The position numbers and the translations under genes were made by a program. DNA of 8,291 nt from Saprospiraceae bacterium (GTDB taxonomy: Bacteria; Bacteroidota; Bacteroidia; Chitinophagales; Saprospiraceae), in contig SCUG01000439.1 in NCBI GenBank assembly GCA_004297645.1, positions 1-8,291 on the forward strand, written 5' to 3'. The notes beneath the pieces are model-generated. The model searched no databases and was not told where the DNA came from. It was given only the letters and a program-made list of their open reading frames with translations. The stretch's first letter is position 1, and every line of letters begins with the position of its first letter. Positions 1 to 8,061 of this stretch are shown here, piece by piece.

Positions 1-9
1 TTCTTTATG

Positions 10-78
10 ATTTCACGCTGTTCCTGATTTTTTATTTCATAAAAAATCATAAGAATCAGCGTCCTTCAGCGTCGAAAT
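10..78. repeat. AT-rich imperfect inverted repeat at the left edge, downstream of korA
   Basis: Visible structure: a perfect 11-bp AT-rich hairpin, arms 25-35 and 39-49 with loop TTC, lies inside an outer pair of arms ACGCTG (15-20) and CAGCGT (57-62). The octamer TCAGCGTC occurs twice (56-63 and 66-73). The left arm ATTTCACGCTG (10-20) pairs even better with 67-78, with one bulged base at 73, so two alternative folds exist. The inner hairpin lies about 47 nt past the korA stop but is almost pure A/T with no clean U-tract, so a terminator role is doubtful. It reads more like a dispersed intergenic repeat than a gene; that is inference from style, not from a search. Confidence 0.5.
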
Positions 79-95
79 TATTTCTCTTAACACCC

Positions 96-2012
96 CTAAT
101 TCTGAATTCTGAATTCTGAATTTTCAATTTTCAATTCTCTCTGCACTCTTTCCACGATATTTCTCGGTTTCAGGGGTTGTCCGAAAACGTTCGAGAAGCA
201 ATCCACATCCACCAAAGTGCGGGCACGCAGCATCATGGCGAGCTGCGAATAGCGGCGGTTGTCGTCATTGATGAGTGGCGCATTGGCATCGTCGCTGTAA
301 TTGATTTCAACGGTCATCACCTTTTTGAAACGGCTAAAAATATCTTTCAACCCCGGCTCCATCGGGCTGAGGAAGTGCAGGTGAATGGAAGATGCCTTTA
401 GTCCGAGTTTGCGGGCGCGGTCTATGGCCTCCTCGATGGCGCCGCGGGTAGAACCCCATCCAACCAGCAAAATATCGCCGGACTCATCGCCATAAATTTT
501 TGGTGGTTTCAGCGTGTGGCTGAAAGCTGCCAATTTGCGACTGCGCATTTCGGTGCTTTTTTGGTTGACTTCCGGCAGGTACGACACCTTGCCTTCAGAA
601 TTGTGCGTGAGGCCCGTGAGGGTGTACATGCCACCCGCCTGCCCTGGCACGGGGCGCTTGCTGATGCCAGATTGGCCGTCCCAGTCGTAAGGTTTCGTCC
701 CTGTTTTCCACGGACTTTGGTCAATGGGAGGAGCCATCCATCCGGCATTGAGTTTTGGCCGGGTAAATGGCTGCACGCCCGATGCTAAGTTGGTATCCGA
801 AAGCAACACGACTGGTGTGCGGAAAGCCTCGGTAATCTGCCGGGCGAGAATGACAAACTGGAAACATTCCTCGATGGTGGACGGGGCCATGACAATCTTC
901 GGCGCATCGCCGGCCTGCCCGTAGGTGACGGCCAGCAGGTCGCCCTGTTCTCCCTTGGTGGGCATGCCGGTGGAAGGGCCGCCTCTTTGTACGTCAATAA
1001 TGAGCAGGGGCACTTCGGCCATGACGGCCAGGCCGATAAATTCGGTCTTCAGAGCGAGGCCGGGGCCGGAAGTGACGGTAAGGGCCGTCTTGCCGGAATA
1101 GGAGCTGCCGATGGCAAAACCGATGGCAGCGATTTCGTCTTCTGCCTGGTGTACTACGCCGCCTGCTTTCTCGAAGGATTCCGCCAAGGCATGGCTTACC
1201 GAGGTGGCGGGGGTGATGGGGTACATCGAGCATACCTCGATGCCGGCCGAGAGTACGCCGAGGGCGAGGGCTTCGTTACCGTTCATCACCACCTGGCCTT
1301 CTGGGGCTTTCAGGGGTGGTATCTCAAACTGGAAATCCAGGTTCTTGCCTGCCCATTCGTAGCCGGCGTTCAGCAGTTGGATATTAGAATCAATGACTGC
1401 CTGGGGTTTTTTCTTGAAGATGTAGCAGATTTGGTCTTTGGCGATCTGCATATCTCTATTATAAATGTAGCATAGCATGCCGAGCACCCACATGTTTTTG
1501 CCGCGTTTGGGGTCGGGCACATATTTGAGGCACTCTTTGGCCATAGGAATTTCGTACACGATGAATCCGAACTTTCTGAAATCCTTAATGGCATTGGCAT
1601 AGCTTTCCCGGATGGCTGGGTCGTCATGGCCGGCCCACATATTTTCGATGAGAATGATGGTGCCCTTTTTATAAGCATCCTGCTCGATGCGGGAATAGGG
1701 GGCCACCTCGTTGAGCGCCACGACAAGGTCCACCTCGTCGCCGCCATTCGTCACTGTATCGGAGCCGATGCGGATGCTGATGCCCGAAGTACCCTGTTTG
1801 GTACGGGCGGGTGGTTCGATGTCAGAGGGGATGATTTCTACCGTCCAGACGCCGTTGCCCATTTTGGCGCTGATGGCGCCAAAACTTTGCCCGGCTTTCT
1901 GCGCTCCTTCGCCGGAGTCGCTGACGATTTCTACGATATGCTCGGAAAGGATGGTCTGCCCATTGCGAGTGGCAGCAGACTCTTTGACTAAGACTTCGCT
2001 TGTGGTTTCCAT
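96..2012 (-). CDS. korA: 2-oxoacid:acceptor (ferredoxin) oxidoreductase, alpha subunit with fused gamma domain
   Basis: This is the large subunit of a thiamine-diphosphate-dependent 2-oxoacid:ferredoxin oxidoreductase, a cytoplasmic enzyme that oxidatively decarboxylates a 2-oxoacid (2-oxoglutarate is most likely for this type) to the acyl-CoA and reduces ferredoxin. Counting from ATG at 2012 (638 aa), residues ~20-215 form the gamma domain (SDSGEGAQKAG near the start). Residues ~240-430 form the alpha domain, with MYPITPATS (Tyr264), TSGPGLALKTE and DVQRGGPSTGMPTKGEQ (Asp340). A transketolase C-terminal-like domain follows at ~505-610. A TTG at 2018 would add two residues; the ATG is preferred, and no clear Shine-Dalgarno precedes either. 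The catalytic beta subunit (TPP and 4Fe-4S) normally pairs with it, but no korB start is recognisable in the 95 bases downstream. The last ~14 residues come from a heptanucleotide repeat and are probably an acquired tail. Substrate (2-oxoglutarate versus pyruvate or branched-chain oxoacids) cannot be settled from the sequence. Confidence 0.93.
   Translation of the reverse strand: METTSEVLVKESAATRNGQTILSEHIVEIVSDSGEGAQKAGQSFGAISAKMGNGVWTVEIIPSDIEPPARTKQGTSGISIRIGSDTVTNGGDEVDLVVALNEVAPYSRIEQDAYKKGTIILIENMWAGHDDPAIRESYANAIKDFRKFGFIVYEIPMAKECLKYVPDPKRGKNMWVLGMLCYIYNRDMQIAKDQICYIFKKKPQAVIDSNIQLLNAGYEWAGKNLDFQFEIPPLKAPEGQVVMNGNEALALGVLSAGIEVCSMYPITPATSVSHALAESFEKAGGVVHQAEDEIAAIGFAIGSSYSGKTALTVTSGPGLALKTEFIGLAVMAEVPLLIIDVQRGGPSTGMPTKGEQGDLLAVTYGQAGDAPKIVMAPSTIEECFQFVILARQITEAFRTPVVLLSDTNLASGVQPFTRPKLNAGWMAPPIDQSPWKTGTKPYDWDGQSGISKRPVPGQAGGMYTLTGLTHNSEGKVSYLPEVNQKSTEMRSRKLAAFSHTLKPPKIYGDESGDILLVGWGSTRGAIEEAIDRARKLGLKASSIHLHFLSPMEPGLKDIFSRFKKVMTVEINYSDDANAPLINDDNRRYSQLAMMLRARTLVDVDCFSNVFGQPLKPRNIVERVQRELKIENSEFRIQN
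98..139. repeat. Heptanucleotide tandem repeat A (six units) overlapping the 3' end of korA
   Basis: Six 7-base units lie end to end: AATTCTG three times (98-118), AATTTTC twice (119-132), then AATTCTC (133-139). Read on the minus strand the unit is RARAATT: a constant AATT with three variable purine-rich positions. The tract encodes the last ~14 residues of korA (from about ELKIEN to the end), and the stop at 96-98 begins in its final unit. Because seven is not a multiple of three, units are read in rotating phase. In the other two frames the tract supplies a TGA almost at once. Confidence 0.85.
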
Positions 2013-2206
2013 TCTCAATATGAGAGTTTATTAAATGAAAATATAGCCAGCACAATAGCCCTATGCTATCGCTTCAGCCTTTTTGCACGCTATTTTAAGT
2101 AAAAAATCGGGCTAAGATTCACGGATTTGCCACTTTTTTCGATGACTGAAATCACCCTTCCCGTTGAGGAATGTCATGTTTTCGGAGCATAGGATTGGAT
2201 GTATGC

Positions 2207-2255
2207 TTCTGGCCGTTAGCTGATGGTCATTGGCTGCTGGTCATTGGTGAGTGGC
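2207..2255. repeat. Heptanucleotide tandem repeat B (seven units, NNNTRGY)
   Basis: Seven consecutive 7-base units all fit NNNTRGY: TTCTGGC, CGTTAGC, TGATGGT, CATTGGC, TGCTGGT, CATTGGT, GAGTGGC. The central part is also a near-perfect 14-base direct repeat (2221-2234 against 2235-2248, two mismatches). As in repeat A, each unit has four near-constant bases and three free bases, although the sequence is unrelated. It lies about 195 bases upstream of the korA start and about 120 bases beyond the alpha-2-macroglobulin stop, outside any gene. Heptameric tandem repeats are known as a class (for example the STRR repeats of filamentous cyanobacteria); their function is generally unclear. Confidence 0.75.
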
Positions 2256-2328
2256 CGCGCTGTTGCACATGAAGTGAAATCGCACTTTGCACTTGACCGG
2301 CCGGAGCAGGTTACTTTTTATTGAAAGT

Positions 2329-2360
2329 GCAGGGGCACGGAGAACGCTCCGTGCCCCTGC
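2329..2360 (-). terminator. Strong GC hairpin 13 nt past the alpha-2-macroglobulin stop, likely terminator or 3' stabiliser
   Basis: A perfect 14-bp stem (2329-2342 with 2347-2360, GCAGGGGCACGGAG on the plus strand) closes a 4-nt loop. It begins 13 nt downstream of the TAA at 2376-2374, the normal place for a terminator of the leftward gene. The sequence following the stem in the direction of transcription reads ACTTTCAAT, so the U-tract is weak and interrupted. It may terminate inefficiently or act mainly as a 3'-end stabiliser. Confidence 0.55.
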
Positions 2361-2373
2361 GCGATCTTCAATT

Positions 2374-5300
2374 TTACAAATTCTCCGCTTGCACTATATT
2401 GACCCACTGACCTGGTTGGCGGGCGTTGATAGTGTTGTCGTACATGGCCTCGCAGTTGATGGCGGGCATGAAATAATGGCCCTGATAGGCTGCGTTGAGA
2501 CGCACCCGGTAAATCTGCCGGGTATTCTTGCGGATGTCAAAATAGGTATAAACCCGGTCGTCGCGGATGTCCACATATTCCGGGATGGTGGTGTTGTTGA
2601 ATTCCTGGAAATTGTACAGCCGCGCGTTAATGATTTCCCAGCCGGAGGGAAAAATCTGCGACAGGGCCATTTCTTTGAAATCGGTGGCTCTGGTACCAGG
2701 ATGGGTTACCACGACTTGGGCGATGAAATCCGTACCCTGTGGCAAATTGGAGGGGTCGAGGGATTCACCCTTCGTGGTCTGGTAATTTACCTGAATATGC
2801 AGATTGTTGCTGGCGGCAGCCACTGCCTCTCCTGCCAGGGGTTGGCCTGTGAGTATAATGCGGGCATAGAGCACGTTGCCGGATGTGTTTTTCAGAATGA
2901 CGTGGCGGTTATTCGATTTTTCCACGGGCACCTCTATTTGCATCACCGGGGTGCTGCTGCCGGCATTCACCGTTTGGCCATTGCCTGTGTCGTAAGTGAA
3001 GGTGAACTCCTTCGCCGCCGCCGATTTGCCGAGGAATTTGCCGAGGGAGAGTAGAGCGAAGGCGGTTGTTTGGGTGGAGTACCATTTGGTTTCGCTGAGA
3101 TGCGCTCCAATAGTACGGGCGTTGATGGCGGCGTTGTTTTGGTCTTCCAGCAAGACCTGCGTTTCCAAAATCATGGCTTCATCGCGCAATTCGGAACCGT
3201 AAGAATAGCCCAATTCTGTGTAGGGTTGCACCTGCGCGGTGGCGTTTTTTACTATATCTTTTCCGATTTCCTTTTTGCCCGAAAGTGCATAAGCCGCCGC
3301 CAGCCGCCAACGCGCCTCGTTGGTGAGATTGGGCAATTCCCGCATGCGGTTCATGGCGCTCAGGTCTGGTTCGCGGGCAAGTGCCAGCGTGTAAAGGCGG
3401 TAAGCCTGGTCCAGTTCGGTGAAGCTGAGTTGGGTGCCGCGGGTAGCGGGGTCCCATTGTTTAGCCATTCTCTTCTGAAATTTTACCCAGCGATTCAGCA
3501 TATTTTCAGAGACCGGGTACCCGGCATTTTTGGCTTCGAGCAGAAAATGGCCGGCATAGTTGGTGCACCAGGCATCGTAGTCATTGCCCGGCCAATAGGA
3601 GAAGCCGCCTGCTCCGGACTGGAAGTTTTTCAGTTTTTCAATACCTGCCTCGATGTTGCGCTGTATCCGTTTTTTTTGCGCCTCATTGGGCTTCATCAGT
3701 TTATTCACGTAAAGCTGAGGGAACACGGCGGAGGTGGTTTGCTCGATGCAGCCATGCGGGTATTGCAGGAGAAACTCCAGCCGTTCGCCGAGATTTATGG
3801 GCGGCATGGCGGAGACTTCCAGGATGCCCGTGTTGGTGCCGATGCTACCCACCGGGTCGAAGGTTTTCGACCAGCTTTTGCCTGGCTGTATGACGGCCGT
3901 AAAGACGTTCGTGATGTATGGATTGGGGTTGCGCACATCCAGCTCGATTTCCTGGGTGGCGGTTTCTCCGCCGCCGCGGGCAGTTATTTTAAATTTGGCT
4001 ATGCCCACGGCATTGCCCACTTTGAGGTCGAAATAGAGAAGGTCTTCGCCGGGCCGCGGAAAACTGAGGTGCTGGCTCACCGGCGCTGCCAGCTTGACCA
4101 AGCCGGTGCTTTCGGCCGCGCTGACATCCACGCTTGTCACGCGGCGGTCCATGGCAAATATGCTGACGGGCATCCGCAGCATTTCGCCAGGGCCGAGCAC
4201 CCGTGGAAGGGTGGCGAGTACCATCAGGGGTTTGCGAACGGGCACCATTTTTTCCACGCTGCCGTATGCTGCATTCCGGCTGGCGGCCACCACCATTACC
4301 CGCACCTCGCCGATGTAGTTGGGCATTTTGAAGGTGTGTTTCTTCTTGCCACCGTCGAGGTGGAAAGGCCCGGCATGCATCACCACCGGTTTGAAGCGGT
4401 TGGCATTTTTCCGGGCGGGTGGGGCGTTTATTTCGGCGTCGCCGCCAATGCTGAGGATGCGCTCCAACTCACCGCCGTAGGCTCCCAATACGTCGTCGTA
4501 CACATCCCAGGTTTTTACTCCGAGCGCCTCTCTGGCGTAAAAGGCGGCGTGTGGATCGGGGGTCTTGAAATTGGTCAGTCCGAGCAACCCCTCGTCCACT
4601 ATGGCGATGGTGTAGGCCATTTCCTTGTTGTTCGCCTCGTTTACTTCCACGGTAAATTCCTGTTCTGGTTTTAGCTCATTGCCCATAGTGATGACAGGCT
4701 TGAGGATGGTCTCCGGATTTTCGACATCCACCGCCAAAACGCCATACATGCGAATGGGCAGGTCATTTTGCACCTGTGCATGAGGCTGGATGAGGCTGAC
4801 GTGGGCGTACACCGTGGGGGACATTTCCGGGGTGGCTTTGAACTTGTAAGTATTGTCGCCTTGTTTGGCATTTTCCCACATGGATTTCAAAACCTTGCTG
4901 CCGGTTTCGAGGGTAATGAGCACCCGGCCTTTGTCGCCAGAGGGGATTGTAATTTCGATGTTTTCTCCAACCTTATACTTTTCTTTTCCGGCGGTGAAAG
5001 TCATCATGGCGGCTTCTTTTTTCTCTGAAGTGCCGCTTTCTTCATCGAACCAGGGAAAGCCGGCGTTGAAGAAATCGCCGGTGCAGTGCCCGCTTTCCGT
5101 ATCGCAAACCCTGACCAGGTAGCGCCCCCAGTCGTTCACTTTCACGGGCCAGGCGACGGTGCCGCCGGTGTTGGTCGTCACTTTTTCGGACAGCAAGGCG
5201 TTGTAGTGGTTGCTGGAGTTGAACTGGCCCACGTTGTCCTCGCCTTGGTCCCACCACCAGCGCCATTCCACGCGGTACAAGCCGACGCTCAGACTCCGGT

Positions 5301-8061
5301 TTTTCAGAGGTTTACCGGCGGCATCCACGAGGGCCAGTTTTATCGAATTTTCTGCATTTATTTCGAAGCGCTTTTCCCCGTATTTGTCTGCTGGTATGTG
5401 AATGCCTGCATAAGCGGGGTAGGGGTTGTAAATTTTCTTGGTGTTGTATATGCTGAAATCGCCACCCTGTTCGAACGCACGTGTCCGGAAGTTGGCGCTG
5501 AGCTTGCCGGGGGCTGCGGTCTTGGTGGCGTACAACTCCGATGCAAAGCTGGCGTGCCCGTCTTGGTTGGTGATGCCATCGAACAGCGTAACTGGTTCGG
5601 AATAAAGCTGCCGTGCGGGGTCGTCGAACTCGAAATCTTTGAATTTCGGGAATTCGGTTTTTATCTGCTGCAACTCCATTTCCACTAATGTGCGCAGGTT
5701 TTGGGCAGGAGCACCGTGCATCCAGTTCACTTGCATATTCACTCGTACCGGTTCGTCGCGGAACGACAGCTCCTCGTTGCGGGAGGCAAAACCGAGTTCG
5801 ATTTTGAGGCGGTTGGGTTTGACGGTTTCAATTTTCAACGATTTTTGAAAAGTAGCACCTCCGGCTTTCACAGTAGCCATCCAGTTTCCGGTGGGGGCAT
5901 CGGGCGAAGTAGCTACGGGCAGGGCGTACACGTTTTGCACATTCTTGGTGGTCACGGTTTGGTATTGGATCTGGCCGCGTGAGTCGGTGAGTTGGAAAGC
6001 AATGGGGTAGTTACCGGGCAGTTTTTCGTCCTTGTCTTCCAAAATAAAGTTGAGGTGCAGACTGTCGCCGGGCCGCCACACTCCACGTTCACCGTAGAGA
6101 AAGCCCTTCAAACCTTTTTGTGCCGCCGTGCCGGCTACGTCGAAGCGGCTTAACGACAAGGCGGCGCCATCGCTGGTTTTGAGGTAGCCCTTTTGGTTTT
6201 CTTTTTTAGCGATGATGACGAAAAGGGCCTTGTCGAGCGTAGTTTCGGCAATGCCGCTGCTGTTGGTTTTGGCAGTGCCGATGAGTTGCTTCTGATAGTC
6301 GTAAAACTCCAAGTCGGCGTCGCCTACGCCTTTGGTGGTGCGCAGGTCGGCCACTGCAACGAAGACGGAGCCGTCGGTTCCGGTTTTGGCGGTGATGCCG
6401 AGGTCGGAAGCGAAGACGTTGGATTGCGCGAAGTTTTCCGAATTGTAATAAGCAGGGTAGCAGGGGTTATCGCGTTGGTCGTACTGCCAGCCGTTGTAGT
6501 ACCCTTCTATTCCGTAATAATCGCCCCAGAAGCTGAGGATTTCGCCGTTGTCGTCGAGGGAGGAATGTTGACTCACGGTTTTGAGGTTGCCGTCTTGGTG
6601 GGAGTGGTTGGAGCATTGGTAAATGGCATATTCGGGCCGGAAGCCGATGCGCACTTGGTACAGTGCGTTGGGGTCAGCCTTGAAAAGCTTACTCAGGTCG
6701 AGGGCGTAGCGCGTCCAGGCTCCGAAGTCAATGTCGGATTTCAGGCCTTTCAGAGGTACCATTTCCCGTTTTATGACCTTGCCGACGCGGTTCAACTCGT
6801 AGTCGTCAGTGCCGCCGAGGTCGCTTGTTTGCAGGAACTGCAAAATATTATTGTCGTAAATTTTGAAAATTTCCACTTCGACAGCTTCCAGACTCACGGC
6901 CTCGAACGGCAGCACTAAGCCCACTTCGGAGGACGGCAAAATGACGCCGCTGCCTACCATTCTGACTTGAGGTTTTGCCTGCTCGAAATTCACCTGCCAC
7001 AAGCTGGGTCGTGCCATTGCCACGCCATTCATGTTGTGGATGCCGGGCCGCACCTCAATCTTCCGTTCTCCTGCTAAGCGGCGGTTTGGGTAAATGAGCA
7101 GCTTGTTTCCTTCGATGGCGTAAGTGAGGCGCACATTATCGTACGTTGATTCATTGTAAAAATAATCGCCTTCCATGTTGGCATAATACGGGTCGGTTTG
7201 CTGGAGGTAGCCCTGCAAGCCGATAAGGCCCGACAGGTCTTGCTGCGGAAGCAGGGGGTCCGAAAAATACAGCACGATGTACTGACTTTCGCCCTCGGTT
7301 ACCCTGGCCGACGACACCTTGAAGTCGCCAAGGGCTGGCACCTCCACGGTGGTGCTGCCCTTGAGTTTCATATCCACGGGGCTGGCGTTCCAGAAAACTT
7401 CCACTTTGGATGCTGTTTCGCCCCTCACCACGCCAACAGCCGAGAAGCTGTGGCTGCTGCCGCCCTCGTCATGCTCCCACGACACGGGGATGGCTTTGCC
7501 GTTTTGCTGCACGGTGATGACTTGCTCCAGTTTTTCTGTTTCCATCTTGTCGTTGGTAAAAACAAGGCCTGTCAGGGTTTCCCGCGTCAGGTCGTAGTTG
7601 TCGGGGTATTCGAGGCCGTGGACTTCGACGGCCAGCCCCTGCTCGCGAATGAGGAAGTCGAATTCGAAACTAATTGCCTCTTCGGGGAGGTTGTCAAACA
7701 CTTCGTCCAGCGCCACCGTGGCGATGTATGCCTGGCCGGGCTTCCAGCCTTTATCCGGCAGGAATTGCAGGGTGTGGTCGTCCTCCCAGATGGCGGTGCC
7801 GCTGGCAGAGGGACTGAAGCTGAGTACATCGTTGTTTTCGGAGCCTATTTTGTCTTCGGCTACGACTGTCCCGGCAAAGCGAATGCGCACGGGGCTGTCT
7901 TTTGAAATGACGCCGGCGGTGTAAGCATAGACGTAGCTTTTTACAGCTTCGGGCATTTGCTTTGCTCGCACGATGTCTTTTTTACAGGATGAAAAACTCA
8001 GGCCTGCGAACAGGGCCAGAAGGAGGGTGGCGGGTACTAACCTGGAATCGAGTTTGAACAT
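2374..8061 (-). CDS. Alpha-2-macroglobulin family lipoprotein (thioester protease trap)
   Basis: This is a bacterial alpha-2-macroglobulin: an envelope-anchored protein thought to trap attacking proteases by offering a bait segment, then closing and linking covalently through a reactive thioester. The 1895-aa product starts at ATG 8061 with a lipoprotein signal peptide (hydrophobic stretch ~8-23, FSSC with lipid-bearing Cys26, then KKD). Macroglobulin-like domains follow, with YGERGVWRPGDSL (Trp662) marking the MG2-like domain. A Bacteroidota-style insert carries DNPCYPAYY and ASDLGITAK. The bait-region domain is at ~1015-1165 (ends IVDEGLLGLTNFKTPDP), with a likely flexible bait around 1180-1235. 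The A2M/MG7 domain is at ~1240-1330 (RFKPVV, MPNYIGEVRVMVVAAS, LPRVLGPGE), then a split CUB-like segment. The thioester domain is at ~1430-1670 with GCIEQ (Cys1438, Gln1441) intact, and a C-terminal MG domain ends in YFMPAINCEAMYDN. Cys986/Cys993 and Cys483/Cys534 are plausible disulfides. E. coli YfhM is about 1650 aa, so this is longer, as is usual in Bacteroidota. No pbpC, the frequent neighbour, is seen in the window. Confidence 0.95.
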   Translation of the reverse strand: MFKLDSRLVPATLLLALFAGLSFSSCKKDIVRAKQMPEAVKSYVYAYTAGVISKDSPVRIRFAGTVVAEDKIGSENNDVLSFSPSASGTAIWEDDHTLQFLPDKGWKPGQAYIATVALDEVFDNLPEEAISFEFDFLIREQGLAVEVHGLEYPDNYDLTRETLTGLVFTNDKMETEKLEQVITVQQNGKAIPVSWEHDEGGSSHSFSAVGVVRGETASKVEVFWNASPVDMKLKGSTTVEVPALGDFKVSSARVTEGESQYIVLYFSDPLLPQQDLSGLIGLQGYLQQTDPYYANMEGDYFYNESTYDNVRLTYAIEGNKLLIYPNRRLAGERKIEVRPGIHNMNGVAMARPSLWQVNFEQAKPQVRMVGSGVILPSSEVGLVLPFEAVSLEAVEVEIFKIYDNNILQFLQTSDLGGTDDYELNRVGKVIKREMVPLKGLKSDIDFGAWTRYALDLSKLFKADPNALYQVRIGFRPEYAIYQCSNHSHQDGNLKTVSQHSSLDDNGEILSFWGDYYGIEGYYNGWQYDQRDNPCYPAYYNSENFAQSNVFASDLGITAKTGTDGSVFVAVADLRTTKGVGDADLEFYDYQKQLIGTAKTNSSGIAETTLDKALFVIIAKKENQKGYLKTSDGAALSLSRFDVAGTAAQKGLKGFLYGERGVWRPGDSLHLNFILEDKDEKLPGNYPIAFQLTDSRGQIQYQTVTTKNVQNVYALPVATSPDAPTGNWMATVKAGGATFQKSLKIETVKPNRLKIELGFASRNEELSFRDEPVRVNMQVNWMHGAPAQNLRTLVEMELQQIKTEFPKFKDFEFDDPARQLYSEPVTLFDGITNQDGHASFASELYATKTAAPGKLSANFRTRAFEQGGDFSIYNTKKIYNPYPAYAGIHIPADKYGEKRFEINAENSIKLALVDAAGKPLKNRSLSVGLYRVEWRWWWDQGEDNVGQFNSSNHYNALLSEKVTTNTGGTVAWPVKVNDWGRYLVRVCDTESGHCTGDFFNAGFPWFDEESGTSEKKEAAMMTFTAGKEKYKVGENIEITIPSGDKGRVLITLETGSKVLKSMWENAKQGDNTYKFKATPEMSPTVYAHVSLIQPHAQVQNDLPIRMYGVLAVDVENPETILKPVITMGNELKPEQEFTVEVNEANNKEMAYTIAIVDEGLLGLTNFKTPDPHAAFYAREALGVKTWDVYDDVLGAYGGELERILSIGGDAEINAPPARKNANRFKPVVMHAGPFHLDGGKKKHTFKMPNYIGEVRVMVVAASRNAAYGSVEKMVPVRKPLMVLATLPRVLGPGEMLRMPVSIFAMDRRVTSVDVSAAESTGLVKLAAPVSQHLSFPRPGEDLLYFDLKVGNAVGIAKFKITARGGGETATQEIELDVRNPNPYITNVFTAVIQPGKSWSKTFDPVGSIGTNTGILEVSAMPPINLGERLEFLLQYPHGCIEQTTSAVFPQLYVNKLMKPNEAQKKRIQRNIEAGIEKLKNFQSGAGGFSYWPGNDYDAWCTNYAGHFLLEAKNAGYPVSENMLNRWVKFQKRMAKQWDPATRGTQLSFTELDQAYRLYTLALAREPDLSAMNRMRELPNLTNEARWRLAAAYALSGKKEIGKDIVKNATAQVQPYTELGYSYGSELRDEAMILETQVLLEDQNNAAINARTIGAHLSETKWYSTQTTAFALLSLGKFLGKSAAAKEFTFTYDTGNGQTVNAGSSTPVMQIEVPVEKSNNRHVILKNTSGNVLYARIILTGQPLAGEAVAAASNNLHIQVNYQTTKGESLDPSNLPQGTDFIAQVVVTHPGTRATDFKEMALSQIFPSGWEIINARLYNFQEFNNTTIPEYVDIRDDRVYTYFDIRKNTRQIYRVRLNAAYQGHYFMPAINCEAMYDNTINARQPGQWVNIVQAENL

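Larger units (their letters stand above)
2013..2373. other. Intergenic region between korA and the alpha-2-macroglobulin gene
   Basis: About 360 bases without a supportable gene. It contains, from left to right, the presumed promoter zone of korA (AT-rich 2019-2050; the minus strand has TATATTTT at 2045-2038, close to the Bacteroidota -7 motif TAnnTTTG but without a matching -33 TTG), a small 5-bp hairpin (ATAGC 2055-2059 / GCTAT 2065-2069), a heptanucleotide tract (2207-2255), a CCGGCCGG palindrome (2297-2304) and a strong hairpin past the downstream end of the alpha-2-macroglobulin gene (2329-2360). Stretch 2100-2206 holds nothing that I can interpret. Short open frames here lack any recognisable protein. 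Confidence 0.7.

Noticed and set aside
1..50. Open frame on the minus strand starting at ATG 50 (MIFYEIKNQE...) and running off the left edge.
   Set aside because: Only 16 codons are visible, it lies wholly in an inverted-repeat-like AT-rich segment, and it matches no beta-subunit start that I know.
2038..2045. TATATTTT on the minus strand as the -7 element of a korA promoter.
   Set aside because: It is close to TAnnTTTG, but no TTG lies at the expected 19-21 base spacing and AT-rich matches are easy to find; mentioned only within the intergenic entry.
2297..2304. CCGGCCGG palindrome in the intergenic region.
   Set aside because: An isolated 8-base GC palindrome is compatible with chance and has no supporting context.
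3070..4674. A 534-codon open frame on the plus strand, antisense to the alpha-2-macroglobulin gene; similar long antisense frames at 2287-3054, 5086-5688, 6193-6918 and 7198-7905.
   Set aside because: They all lie opposite well-supported coding sequence with clear family motifs. Their translations show no recognisable domain, and long antisense frames are expected from biased codon use in a fairly GC-rich gene.
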